A stretch of DNA of 5,179 bases from CAYXBG01 sp964463145. Its GTDB lineage: Bacteria > Acidobacteriota > UBA6911 > RPQK01 > CBDAPI01. Position numbers and translations under genes: made by a program. This document shows, in pieces, positions 1 to 5,179 of this stretch; positions within the stretch are counted from its first letter, which is position 1; every line of letters begins with the position of its first letter. The notes beneath the pieces were generated by a model. The model was not told where the DNA came from. It saw only the letters and a list, made by a program, of their open reading frames with translations, and ran no database searches. The stretch is from assembly GCA_964463145.1 (NCBI GenBank), contig CAYXBG010000111.1, forward strand, positions 1 to 5,179, read 5' to 3'.

Positions 1-234
1 CACGACTTCTCGGAAAAGCCTCATCTCCTGCATTAGCCTTAATTCTGACATCGACAGCTAATCGAGAGTGCACCTTTAATTAATTCCCTAACTCTCCCAA
101 ACCCGTGGACTCGATGCAAGCCTAGGACTCACAAACATCCACTCCATTCCCAGTCGCTTCGAAATAAATTGTCTTGAGGTTTTCTGATTAGATAATTGGA
201 ACTGGTAGAAAATTGAGGGTTCCCAGTAATAGGA
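1..234. other. Non-coding stretch downstream of the kinase gene; only weak edge ORFs
   Basis: No complete gene can be supported here. On the minus strand an open frame starts at ATG 51-49 (in-frame ATGs also at 33-31 and 24-22), reads MSELRLMQEMRLFREVV and leaves the window at the left edge. It could be the start of the next leftward gene, but no well-spaced Shine-Dalgarno precedes any of these ATGs. On the plus strand, frame 3 is open from the edge to a TAA at 81-83 and could be the tail of an incoming gene; its residues match no family I recognise. There is no convincing intrinsic terminator after the kinase stop codon: the short inverted repeats near 198-227 have long loops or weak stems and no following T-run. 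A 6 bp inverted repeat (64-69 with 91-96) flanks an AT-rich core. Confidence 0.5.
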
Positions 235-1191
235 CTATTTTGTCATAGTCTTGAATTGGTCCTGAGGTGAAATCGAACTAAATTCCGTCAATTCCTCGAA
301 TTCACGATAGCGAGAATAGACTTCCTGGAAGTTGAGACGCCTTAGACGATCTAGGGAGAAATCTTCTACGTTGAAGCTTGCCATAACAGAACCGAACACG
401 ATCGCCTTGCGCATGGCTGCCATATCGACACAATCCGTAGCAGCGAGATATCCCATGAATCCTCCAGCAAATGTATCGCCAGCACCTGTAGGGTCGCACA
501 CTTCCTTGAGTGGATAGGCAGGCACCCCGAAAACCGAAAGTCCATCGGCTGTTTTTTGGTACAGACAGGCGCCATATTCACCTAGTTTCACCACTAACGC
601 ACTTGGCCCATAAGAGAGTATCTTATGGGCGGCTGCTACGAGGGTCGTTTCTTCAGCCAATTGTCGGGCTTCCCCGTCATTGATCAGAAGTATGTCCACT
701 AACCCTAATACTTGGAGTACCGAATCTCGAGCACTCTCAATCCAGTAATTCATGGTATCAGCCGCAACTATGCGTGGGCTTTTGACTTGTGAGAGCACCG
801 ATTGCTGTAACCTAGGGTCAATATTCCCCAGAAAAACATATTGGTGGTTCTGATGTTCTTCCGGGATCATGGGTTGGAAATTAGCCAAAACGTTGAGCTG
901 AGTGTCGAGTGTCTTGGCCTGATTGAAATTTTCTGTATAGTCACCTGTCCAGCGAAACGTCTCTCCTTCAAGATACTGAAGGCCTTGTAGGTCAATATCT
1001 CGAGATTCCAGAAATTCATGGTCTTTTCGGGAAAAGTCTTTACCCACGCAGGCAACCAGAGACGTATCGGTGAAAAAACTGGCAGAAACACTGAAGTGAG
1101 TTGCTGAGCCACCCAAAATATTGGAAGCTTTTGCATTTTTCGTTATTACTGAGTCATATGCTACCGAACCGACTACCAGTATCTTTGACAT
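235..1191 (-). CDS. PfkB-family carbohydrate/nucleoside kinase
   Basis: A 318-residue cytoplasmic kinase of the ribokinase/PfkB superfamily, which transfers the ATP gamma-phosphate to a sugar or nucleoside hydroxyl. The N-terminus has the expected first strand (ILVVGSVAYD, residues 4-13) followed by the substrate-side GGSA motif at 27-30. The Mg-related NxxE motif is N171-D-G-E174. The PfkB signature DPTGAGDTFAGGF lies at 233-245, with D239 as the expected catalytic base and the GAG anion hole before it. Length is normal for the family and the gene is intact. The ATG at 1191 is preceded by AGGAA (1202-1198) at a workable distance. It is the last gene of the operon, 47 bp after mtnP. The substrate cannot be read from sequence: ribose, adenosine or a 5-deoxy/5-methylthio sugar are possible. 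MtnP already yields a phosphorylated sugar, so a simple methylthioribose kinase step would be redundant. Family certain, substrate unknown. Confidence 0.93.
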   Translation of the reverse strand: MSKILVVGSVAYDSVITKNAKASNILGGSATHFSVSASFFTDTSLVACVGKDFSRKDHEFLESRDIDLQGLQYLEGETFRWTGDYTENFNQAKTLDTQLNVLANFQPMIPEEHQNHQYVFLGNIDPRLQQSVLSQVKSPRIVAADTMNYWIESARDSVLQVLGLVDILLINDGEARQLAEETTLVAAAHKILSYGPSALVVKLGEYGACLYQKTADGLSVFGVPAYPLKEVCDPTGAGDTFAGGFMGYLAATDCVDMAAMRKAIVFGSVMASFNVEDFSLDRLRRLNFQEVYSRYREFEELTEFSSISPQDQFKTMTK

Positions 1192-1238
1192 GCTGTTTTC
1201 CTATTTTTCTTTTTAAAGAAACCGACCTCAAGCCTAAG

Positions 1239-2102
1239 CTATGAGATGTATTTGCCGATGATGGGTTGCAAAGCTTTCTTGGTCTCGGGTGGGATATTTT
1301 CTGGAGATGTGACGATGGCGGTTGCTAGGGCTTGATGGCACCTACAGGAATAATTTTGGGGTAAGCCTCGGATTGCTGCGCGGATCAGGTTTTTTGCGTT
1401 ACTGCTGTTCTGGTTCAGATAACCGATCAACATTTTGACTGTCACAGGATCTTCTTCTTCGTGCCAGCAGTCATAATCGGTGACCATAGCGATAGTTAGG
1501 TAGCATATTTCTGCTTCTCGGGACAGCTTAGCTTCTTGAAGATTAGTCATCCCTATAAGTTCTGCACCCCAGCTCCTGTAAAGATGAGATTCGGCCCTTG
1601 TAGAAAAGGCAGGTCCTTCCATGCATACGTACGTCCCTCCCTTCTTGATAGGGAATCCAATTCCAGTACTTGCTTTCTCCACGACGTCGGCAAGCTGAGA
1701 GCAAAGAGGGTCTGCAAATCCTATGTGAGCCACGACCCCATTACCGAAGAAAGTCGAAACCCGTTGGCGTGTTCTATCAATGAATTGGTCCGGAAGAACG
1801 AAATCAAGCGGTTTATGTTCCGATTTCAGCGAGCCTACAGCACTTGCTGAGAAAATAGAGCTTACTCCTAAGGATTTAAATCCATAGATGTTCGCTCGGA
1901 AATTAAGTTCCGTTGGCATAATCGTGTGTGCTTGACCATGGCGGGCTAAGAAGGCGACGCGGCGGCCTTCCAAGGTGCCGAGTAGATAACTGTCACTGGG
2001 GTCGCCAAAGGGAGTATTGATTCGTATTTCTTTTCTATCTTCGAGCCCGGTCATCTCATAAAGACCGCTTCCGCCAATGATACCGATATCTGCCTGACTC
2101 AT
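1239..2102 (-). CDS. mtnP: S-methyl-5'-thioadenosine phosphorylase
   Basis: A 287-residue trimeric-type purine nucleoside phosphorylase-family enzyme that splits methylthioadenosine with phosphate into adenine and 5-methylthioribose-1-phosphate, the entry to methionine and adenine salvage. Visible motifs: phosphate-binding GGSG (10-13), LARHGQAH (52-59), HTIMP (59-63), FIDRT (107-111), EGPAFSTRAES (162-172), MTNLQE (185-190) and TDYDCW (208-213). The paired aspartates D209 and D211 bind the adenine and separate MTA phosphorylases from inosine/guanosine phosphorylases, which carry Asn there. A C-terminal CxC (C253-R-C255) resembles the CxC reported for thermostable archaeal MTA phosphorylase II. 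ATG 2102 has a near-perfect Shine-Dalgarno. The gene starts 1 bp past the stop of the MBL gene, so translation is probably coupled. These enzymes also accept 5'-deoxyadenosine, relevant beside meaB and mce. Complete, no defects seen. Confidence 0.95.
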   Translation of the reverse strand: MSQADIGIIGGSGLYEMTGLEDRKEIRINTPFGDPSDSYLLGTLEGRRVAFLARHGQAHTIMPTELNFRANIYGFKSLGVSSIFSASAVGSLKSEHKPLDFVLPDQFIDRTRQRVSTFFGNGVVAHIGFADPLCSQLADVVEKASTGIGFPIKKGGTYVCMEGPAFSTRAESHLYRSWGAELIGMTNLQEAKLSREAEICYLTIAMVTDYDCWHEEEDPVTVKMLIGYLNQNSSNAKNLIRAAIRGLPQNYSCRCHQALATAIVTSPENIPPETKKALQPIIGKYIS

Positions 2103-2103
2103 T

Positions 2104-2985
2104 CTAACCCTCCTTTGTCAGAACGCCGGGGTCCGTTTCTGCGCCAGGCACCCAGACGTGAGAGCGTACCTTATATGTTCCTTGATCTTCCATCAAGTAC
2201 CCGACAGGCTTGTTTAGATCATGTTCGAAGAGCAGTAGCCAATTCTCCTGTATCGCTTTGCGATAAATAGTTCGGCGCGTGTCCATAGTAATCATCGGGT
2301 AGAGGTCGAAGCCCATGATCCAGGGAAGGGGTGCATGTGCTTGAGTTGGACATAAGTCACCCATGTAGAAGACTGTTTGCTCGGCGGAGCTTATCTGGAC
2401 TGACTGATGCCCTGTAGTGTGTCCTGGAGTTTCTATCAGAGAGACTCCGGGTATTATCTCCCTGTCTTCATCGATCAACTGGAGTTGACCAGTGGTGGCC
2501 AGAATTTCCCAGTTGTGAGGTAAGTAGGTGCTTTGGGTTCTGGGGTTGGGGTTACAAGCATCCTCATATTCGGTTCTTCTAATCATATAGGTAGCATTGG
2601 GGAAAGTGGCAGTAACATTGCCATTGTGTATGACTGTGTTGCCACCGGCATGATCGAAGTGCAGGTGAGTATTGACCACGATATCCACGTCTTCAGGATC
2701 CACGTCGCAGGCTGCAAGCCCACCTAATAACCCTTTTCCCTGTTCTATATTGTAGATTTCGAGTTGTTTTGGATTGTATTTGTTCCCACATCCTGTATCT
2801 ATGACTATGGTTTTCTCTGGACTACGTATGAGTAAGCAATTGAGCCCTAGGTGAACCCGATTCTTAGAATCGGAAGGTGTATCCTTTTCCCATAAGGGTT
2901 TTGGTACCACCCCGAACATGGCCCCTCCGTCCAACCACAGGCTACCATCCGAGATGAGATCGAGTTGAAGTGTACCGATTTTCAT
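2104..2985 (-). CDS. Metallo-beta-lactamase-fold hydrolase (lactonase/glyoxalase II-like)
   Basis: A 293-residue MBL-superfamily hydrolase with a full dinuclear metal site. The signature HLHFDHAGG at 107-115 supplies H107, H109, D111 and H112. H189 in PGHTTGH (187-193), D210 in MGD (208-210, the bridging aspartate) and H255 in FEHD (253-256) complete the set. The conserved IDTGCG strand-turn is at 62-67. No signal peptide or membrane segment, so it is cytoplasmic. The overall pattern, with a long insert between the first motif and PGHTTGH, resembles the quorum-quenching N-acyl-homoserine-lactonase/glyoxalase II group, but substrate specificity in this fold cannot be read from motifs. ATG 2985 overlaps the mce stop as ATGA and is preceded by GGAG (2996-2993) with 7 nt spacing. 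Its position between methylmalonyl-CoA and nucleoside-salvage genes suggests a thioester, lactone or phosphoester substrate from one of those pathways, an inference only. Confidence 0.9.
   Translation of the reverse strand: MKIGTLQLDLISDGSLWLDGGAMFGVVPKPLWEKDTPSDSKNRVHLGLNCLLIRSPEKTIVIDTGCGNKYNPKQLEIYNIEQGKGLLGGLAACDVDPEDVDIVVNTHLHFDHAGGNTVIHNGNVTATFPNATYMIRRTEYEDACNPNPRTQSTYLPHNWEILATTGQLQLIDEDREIIPGVSLIETPGHTTGHQSVQISSAEQTVFYMGDLCPTQAHAPLPWIMGFDLYPMITMDTRRTIYRKAIQENWLLLFEHDLNKPVGYLMEDQGTYKVRSHVWVPGAETDPGVLTKEG
2109..2115 (-). promoter_or_regulatory. Strong Shine-Dalgarno for mtnP inside the end of the MBL gene
   Basis: AAGGAGG on the minus strand, 6 nt before the mtnP ATG. It lies within the last sense codons of the upstream MBL gene (…Lys-Glu-Gly-stop), so ribosomes finishing the MBL gene are delivered onto the mtnP start. 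It is the strongest ribosome binding site in the operon and fixes the mtnP start. Confidence 0.85.
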
Positions 2986-3398
2986 CGCTTATCTCCGTTC
3001 TGAGGAGCTTGCGATAATTCTACTAACACCCCTCCAGTTGAATAAGGGTGAACGAAGGCAATTTGATAACCTTCTGCCCCGATTCTTGGTTTTTGGTCAA
3101 TGAGACGTACTCCACGTGCTTTGAGATCCAGCAGGTGAGCTTCCAAATCATCTACTTCGAAGGATATATGGTGCAGACCGTTTCCACGGCGCGCCAGAAA
3201 ATTTGATATTGGAGAGTCAGATTTCGTGGGCTCGATGAACTCGATGGCTGACCCACCAATCCGCATTGATGCAACTTTGACTTTCTGGCTGGGAAGAATC
3301 TCTGTCTTGTCTAGTTCTAGCCCCAGAGATTTGTAAAACTCCGAAGTGATACCCAATGACTCAGTAGCGATTGAGATATGGGCTATACGTTTAATCAT
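2982..3398 (-). CDS. mce: Methylmalonyl-CoA epimerase
   Basis: A 138-residue vicinal-oxygen-chelate (glyoxalase-fold) protein that interconverts (S)- and (R)-methylmalonyl-CoA between propionyl-CoA carboxylase and the B12-dependent mutase. Two VOC half-modules are evident. Aligned by eye to the Propionibacterium shermanii and human epimerases, the metal ligands fall at H7 (IAHISIA), E53 (IEFIEP, where P. shermanii has Gln65), H77 (second His of GLHHISFEVDD, 74-84) and E127 (GVLVELSQ). The family stretches SPISNFL (62-68), IGAEGYQIAFVHP (106-118) and TGGVLVEL (121-128) are all present. Length is typical. ATG 3398 overlaps the meaB stop by 8 bp and has AGGAG (3411-3407) with 8 nt spacing. Pairing with meaB makes the assignment secure against other glyoxalase-like proteins. 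The mutase itself is not in the window. Confidence 0.94.
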   Translation of the reverse strand: MIKRIAHISIATESLGITSEFYKSLGLELDKTEILPSQKVKVASMRIGGSAIEFIEPTKSDSPISNFLARRGNGLHHISFEVDDLEAHLLDLKARGVRLIDQKPRIGAEGYQIAFVHPYSTGGVLVELSQAPQNGDKR

Positions 3399-4311
3399 GT
3401 CGATTTCTCCTAAGTTGACAGACTATTTCATTCACTACAGTGTAAGGATCAGTCTGACGACTTTGCAGGTCTTTTAAAAGTGGAACGAGGACAGCTTCCT
3501 CCAAATCGGCGTCAATCAGCCTTCGCAGGCGGAGCTGTAACAACTCGAAGAGTCTGTATTTTAATGTCTGCAGCTGGGTTTCTCTGGAGTGCTGTGATTG
3601 TTTTCGCCAAGACTGGTGTTCTTCAATATATTTGATCAGTTCCGTAGTTCCTTGGTCCTTTGTCGCCACTGTCTGGACCAGTCTCTGAGTCCATTCCTTC
3701 GATTGCCCTGATATCTGCAATAGGCTTTGAAGTGAGGAAGCGGCATCGTTTTTACCTTCGCGATCACACTTATTTAAAACGAAGATATCCGCGATTTCCA
3801 TTATTCCTGCTTTAATTGTTTGAACATCGTCTCCCATGTCTGGGGATAGGACGACGACCCTAGTTTCAGCTGTATAGGCAACCTCAATCTCATCCTGTCC
3901 TACCCCAACTGTTTCGATTAGTATTGTATCGTATCCCCCCGCATCTAGGACTATGAGTGCTTCCGGTACTGAAGGAGCTAGTCCGCCCAGATGCCCACGG
4001 GTTGCCATACTTCGGATAAAGACATCTGGATCCCCGGCATGATCCTGCATGCGGATACGATCACCTAGGACTGCTCCTCCGGTGAAGGCAGAGGTAGGGT
4101 CGATTGCCAGTACTGCAACTCGATGACCTTCTGTCCGATAGTGCTTTGTCAGGATATCAATCAGAGTGCTTTTGCCAACCCCAGGAGCCCCTGTTACTCC
4201 AATCACTCGAGACTTGCCACTGTTCAGATAAAGTGTCTTCAAAAGTGCCAAGCAATCGGGTGACCATGGGTCAGTTTCCAGAAAGGAAATAGCGCGTGCA
4301 ATGGCGCGCAT
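3391..4311 (-). CDS. meaB: Methylmalonyl-CoA mutase-associated GTPase MeaB (start probably upstream of the ATG given)
   Basis: A G3E-family P-loop GTPase that docks on adenosylcobalamin-dependent mutases, gates cofactor transfer and protects the mutase from inactivation. From the ATG at 4311 (306 residues): Walker A GAPGVGKST 41-49; the DPTSAFTGGAVLGDRIRM segment 71-88; SMATRGHLGGLA 101-112; G3 region ETVGVGQDE 133-141; MGDDVQTIKAGIMEIADI 159-176; NKCD 180-183 as the G4 guanine-specificity motif; then a C-terminal helical arm used for dimerisation in the family. The ATG at 4311 is probably not the true start. Family members carry about 15-20 more residues containing LxxGD just before the RxxLARAI helix, and the in-frame codons directly upstream read LANLVLAGD. 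No ATG, GTG or TTG occurs in frame before the stop at 4404-4402, so a rare start (CTG/ATT/ATC), or an error in the assembled sequence, is implied. Likely first gene of the operon. Confidence 0.95.
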   Translation of the reverse strand: MRAIARAISFLETDPWSPDCLALLKTLYLNSGKSRVIGVTGAPGVGKSTLIDILTKHYRTEGHRVAVLAIDPTSAFTGGAVLGDRIRMQDHAGDPDVFIRSMATRGHLGGLAPSVPEALIVLDAGGYDTILIETVGVGQDEIEVAYTAETRVVVLSPDMGDDVQTIKAGIMEIADIFVLNKCDREGKNDAASSLQSLLQISGQSKEWTQRLVQTVATKDQGTTELIKYIEEHQSWRKQSQHSRETQLQTLKYRLFELLQLRLRRLIDADLEEAVLVPLLKDLQSRQTDPYTVVNEIVCQLRRNRHD

Positions 4312-4371
4312 ATCTCCAGCCAGTACAAGATTGGCCAGGTGTGGAATGTCGGTGTAGATGGTAGAGATAAT
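4312..4371 (-). other. meaB: Probable N-terminal extension of MeaB without a standard start codon
   Basis: The in-frame translation immediately upstream of the 4311 ATG ends LANLVLAGD, matching the conserved N-terminal helix of MeaB/ArgK proteins (typically LxxGDRxALARAI). The open frame reaches a TAA at 4404-4402. The only near-cognate starts are CTG (4323, 4338, 4395), ATT (4347, 4371) and ATC (4359, 4368, 4398). GAGAGGA at 4379-4373 is a good Shine-Dalgarno and would best serve a start near 4371-4363, for example the ATC at 4368. The ATG at 4311 has only GGAG two bases away, too close for efficient initiation. Confidence 0.6.
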
Positions 4372-4372
4372 T

Positions 4373-4379
4373 TCCTCTC
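4373..4379 (-). promoter_or_regulatory. Shine-Dalgarno-like site upstream of the extended MeaB frame
   Basis: GAGAGGA on the minus strand, about 60 bases upstream of the first ATG of meaB. At that distance it cannot serve the ATG at 4311, but it is correctly placed for a start within 4371-4363. It is the main nucleotide-level argument that MeaB begins at a non-AUG codon. Confidence 0.5.
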
Positions 4380-4424
4380 GGCGAGATTTTAACAGGATAA
4401 ATTAAGGGAGGGAACGAGCAGTAC

Positions 4425-4436
4425 TAGTCACGACTA
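4425..4436. repeat. Short inverted repeat in the divergent intergenic region
   Basis: TAGTC-AC-GACTA, a 5 bp perfect dyad with a 2 bp centre. It abuts a possible -10 element of the leftward operon and lies between the two divergent genes, a position typical of a repressor or activator half-site pair. The arms are short, so chance is a real alternative. Confidence 0.25.
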
Positions 4437-4465
4437 TTCTAAGAGTTTCCTTGAGACGCTATCGA
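4436..4465 (-). promoter_or_regulatory. Candidate sigma-70-type promoter for the meaB operon
   Basis: Minus strand: TCGATA (4465-4460, 4 of 6 to TTGACA), 18 bp spacer, TAGAAT (4441-4436, 5 of 6 to TATAAT). Transcription would start near 4430, leaving a leader of about 60 bases before the proposed extended MeaB start. It is the best match between the divergent genes on this strand, but the -35 is weak. No comparable pair was found for the rightward M20 gene. Confidence 0.3.
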
Positions 4466-4518
4466 TTGGGTCTGGAGCTGGGCTTGACGACGGCTCTCGG
4501 CAGTGGGAAGCTGTTTAG

Positions 4519-5179
4519 ATGCCAAACCAAGACGTAGATGGATGTGTTCGTTTTTTGCAAAAACTTATTCAAACCAAGAGTTTGCCTGGGGATGAAGCGG
4601 CTCTTGCCGGGCTAGTAATAAAGGAGATGCAAAAGTTGGGCTATGACCATGTTGTAGCTGACGAGGCTGGTAATGTGATAGGGACGATTAAAGGTCGTGG
4701 AGAGGCCCCGGCAATGATGCTCAATTCGCATCTGGATCACGTCGATGTGGGAGACCAATCGCGTTGGCCTTATCCTCCGTTTGGTGCTGAAATCCATGAT
4801 AATCGTGTTTGGGGGCGTGGGGCTATGGATATCAAAGGCCCTTTAGCTGCACAGGTTTACGGAGTTATCCCTCTACTACAGGATACACCTTCGGGGGATG
4901 TTCATGTGACGGCCGTGGTCCAAGAGGAAGTCGGTGGCCTGGGAGCTCGTTACTTGGCCAAGACACTTGATGTTCCACTCGTAGTGGTTGGTGAAGCAAC
5001 CGGAAATGAACTAAGACGGGGACATCGAGGCCGTACTGAGTTAGTCCTCCACGTGCAAGGTAGAAGTGTGCATGCCAGTATTCCAGATCGAGGGATAAAT
5101 CCTATTGAAGTTCTGGCTAGCTTTGTTTCCGCCCTTAAAAAACTAGAGATGAACTCTCATGAGGAGTTGGGAGTGGCCA
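4519..5179 (+). CDS. M20-family metallo-amidohydrolase/peptidase (ArgE/DapE/LysK/YgeY-like), N-terminal part, truncated by window edge
   Basis: An open frame from ATG 4519 runs off the right edge after 220 residues. It encodes an M20 di-zinc hydrolase that removes an acyl or aminoacyl group from an amino-acid-like substrate in the cytoplasm. Catalytic-domain motifs in order: SHLDHVDVGD (70-79) with metal ligand H71 and D73; GRGAMDIKGPLAA (99-111) with bridging D104; QEEVGG (135-140) with general base E136 and metal ligand E137; GEAT (158-161) with metal ligand E159. The dimerisation domain begins around RGHRGRTEL (167-175) and includes the conserved HASIPDRGINPIE (185-197). The last metal histidine lies beyond the window. 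The start is fixed by an in-frame TAG at 4516-4518 immediately before the ATG; the Shine-Dalgarno is weak (GGGA at 4505-4508). The GRGAxDxKGPLAA motif recalls LysK, while HxDxVxVGD and WPYPPFGAEI recall YgeY. Substrate unresolved. Divergent from the operon. Confidence 0.9.
   Translation, partial: MPNQDVDGCVRFLQKLIQTKSLPGDEAALAGLVIKEMQKLGYDHVVADEAGNVIGTIKGRGEAPAMMLNSHLDHVDVGDQSRWPYPPFGAEIHDNRVWGRGAMDIKGPLAAQVYGVIPLLQDTPSGDVHVTAVVQEEVGGLGARYLAKTLDVPLVVVGEATGNELRRGHRGRTELVLHVQGRSVHASIPDRGINPIEVLASFVSALKKLEMNSHEELGVA

Noticed and set aside
3..83. Plus-strand open frame entering from the left edge and ending at TAA 81-83
   Set aside because: Only 26 residues with no recognisable family features; cannot be told from chance.
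198..227. Short inverted repeats (GGAAC/GTTCC and ACTGG/CCAGT) after the kinase stop
   Set aside because: Five-base stems with long loops, mutually exclusive, and no T-run after them on the minus strand; insufficient for an intrinsic terminator.
147..227. Eight-base direct repeat TTCCCAGT at 147-154 and 220-227
   Set aside because: Only two copies and no shared flanks; expected by chance at this length scale.
1206..1221. Palindrome TTTCTTT-TT-AAAGAAA between mtnP and the kinase gene
   Set aside because: Almost all A-T pairs with a loop too small to form; not a credible terminator hairpin.
1203..1231. Promoter-like pair on the minus strand before the kinase (TTGAGG, 17 bp, AAAAAT)
   Set aside because: Both boxes match only 4 of 6 and the predicted start would fall past the kinase Shine-Dalgarno, a few bases before the ATG; more likely an AT-rich coincidence in an operon gap.
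1536..1850. 104-codon plus-strand open frame inside mtnP
   Set aside because: Antisense to a highly conserved MtnP coding region and without protein-family features; a shadow frame.
4612..4797. Minus-strand 61-codon frame inside the M20 gene
   Set aside because: Antisense to the conserved HLDHVDVGD region; the plus-strand M20 frame explains the sequence.

Overview
This is a bacterial window with roughly balanced GC and short intergenic gaps. It is dominated by a compact leftward (minus-strand) operon. Reading in the direction of transcription, the order is: meaB (G3E-type GTPase chaperone of adenosylcobalamin-dependent methylmalonyl-CoA mutase), mce (methylmalonyl-CoA epimerase), a metallo-beta-lactamase-fold hydrolase, mtnP (S-methyl-5'-thioadenosine phosphorylase) and a PfkB-family sugar or nucleoside kinase. 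To the right, a divergent plus-strand gene encodes the N-terminal 220 residues of an M20-family zinc amidohydrolase and runs off the window. No rRNA, tRNA, CRISPR array, insertion sequence or phage gene is visible.

Layout: 1-234 is a non-coding stretch downstream of the kinase, with only weak ORF fragments at the very edge. 235-4311 is the five-gene operon. The junctions meaB/mce (8 bp overlap) and mce/MBL (4 bp ATGA overlap) overlap. MBL and mtnP do not overlap but are only 1 bp apart, with the mtnP Shine-Dalgarno lying inside the last codons of MBL. The kinase follows after 47 bp. 4312-4518 is the divergent intergenic region, which appears also to hold the true N-terminus of MeaB in an open frame without ATG, GTG or TTG. 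4519-5179 is the partial M20 gene.

Two of the genes serve the methylmalonyl-CoA/succinyl-CoA branch of propionate metabolism: the epimerase interconverts the R and S isomers, and MeaB guards loading and integrity of the mutase cofactor. The mutase subunits are not in the window. The other recognisable enzyme, MtnP, belongs to salvage of 5'-thio- and 5'-deoxy-nucleosides. An attractive but unproven link is 5'-deoxyadenosine, the moiety lost when adenosylcobalamin is inactivated and a known alternative substrate of MTA phosphorylases. The MBL hydrolase and PfkB kinase would then be candidates for downstream or repair steps.

The organism cannot be named from the sequence. The gene content and mid GC would suit an uncultured environmental bacterium, for example a Chloroflexota (SAR202-like) lineage, but this is a guess at low confidence.
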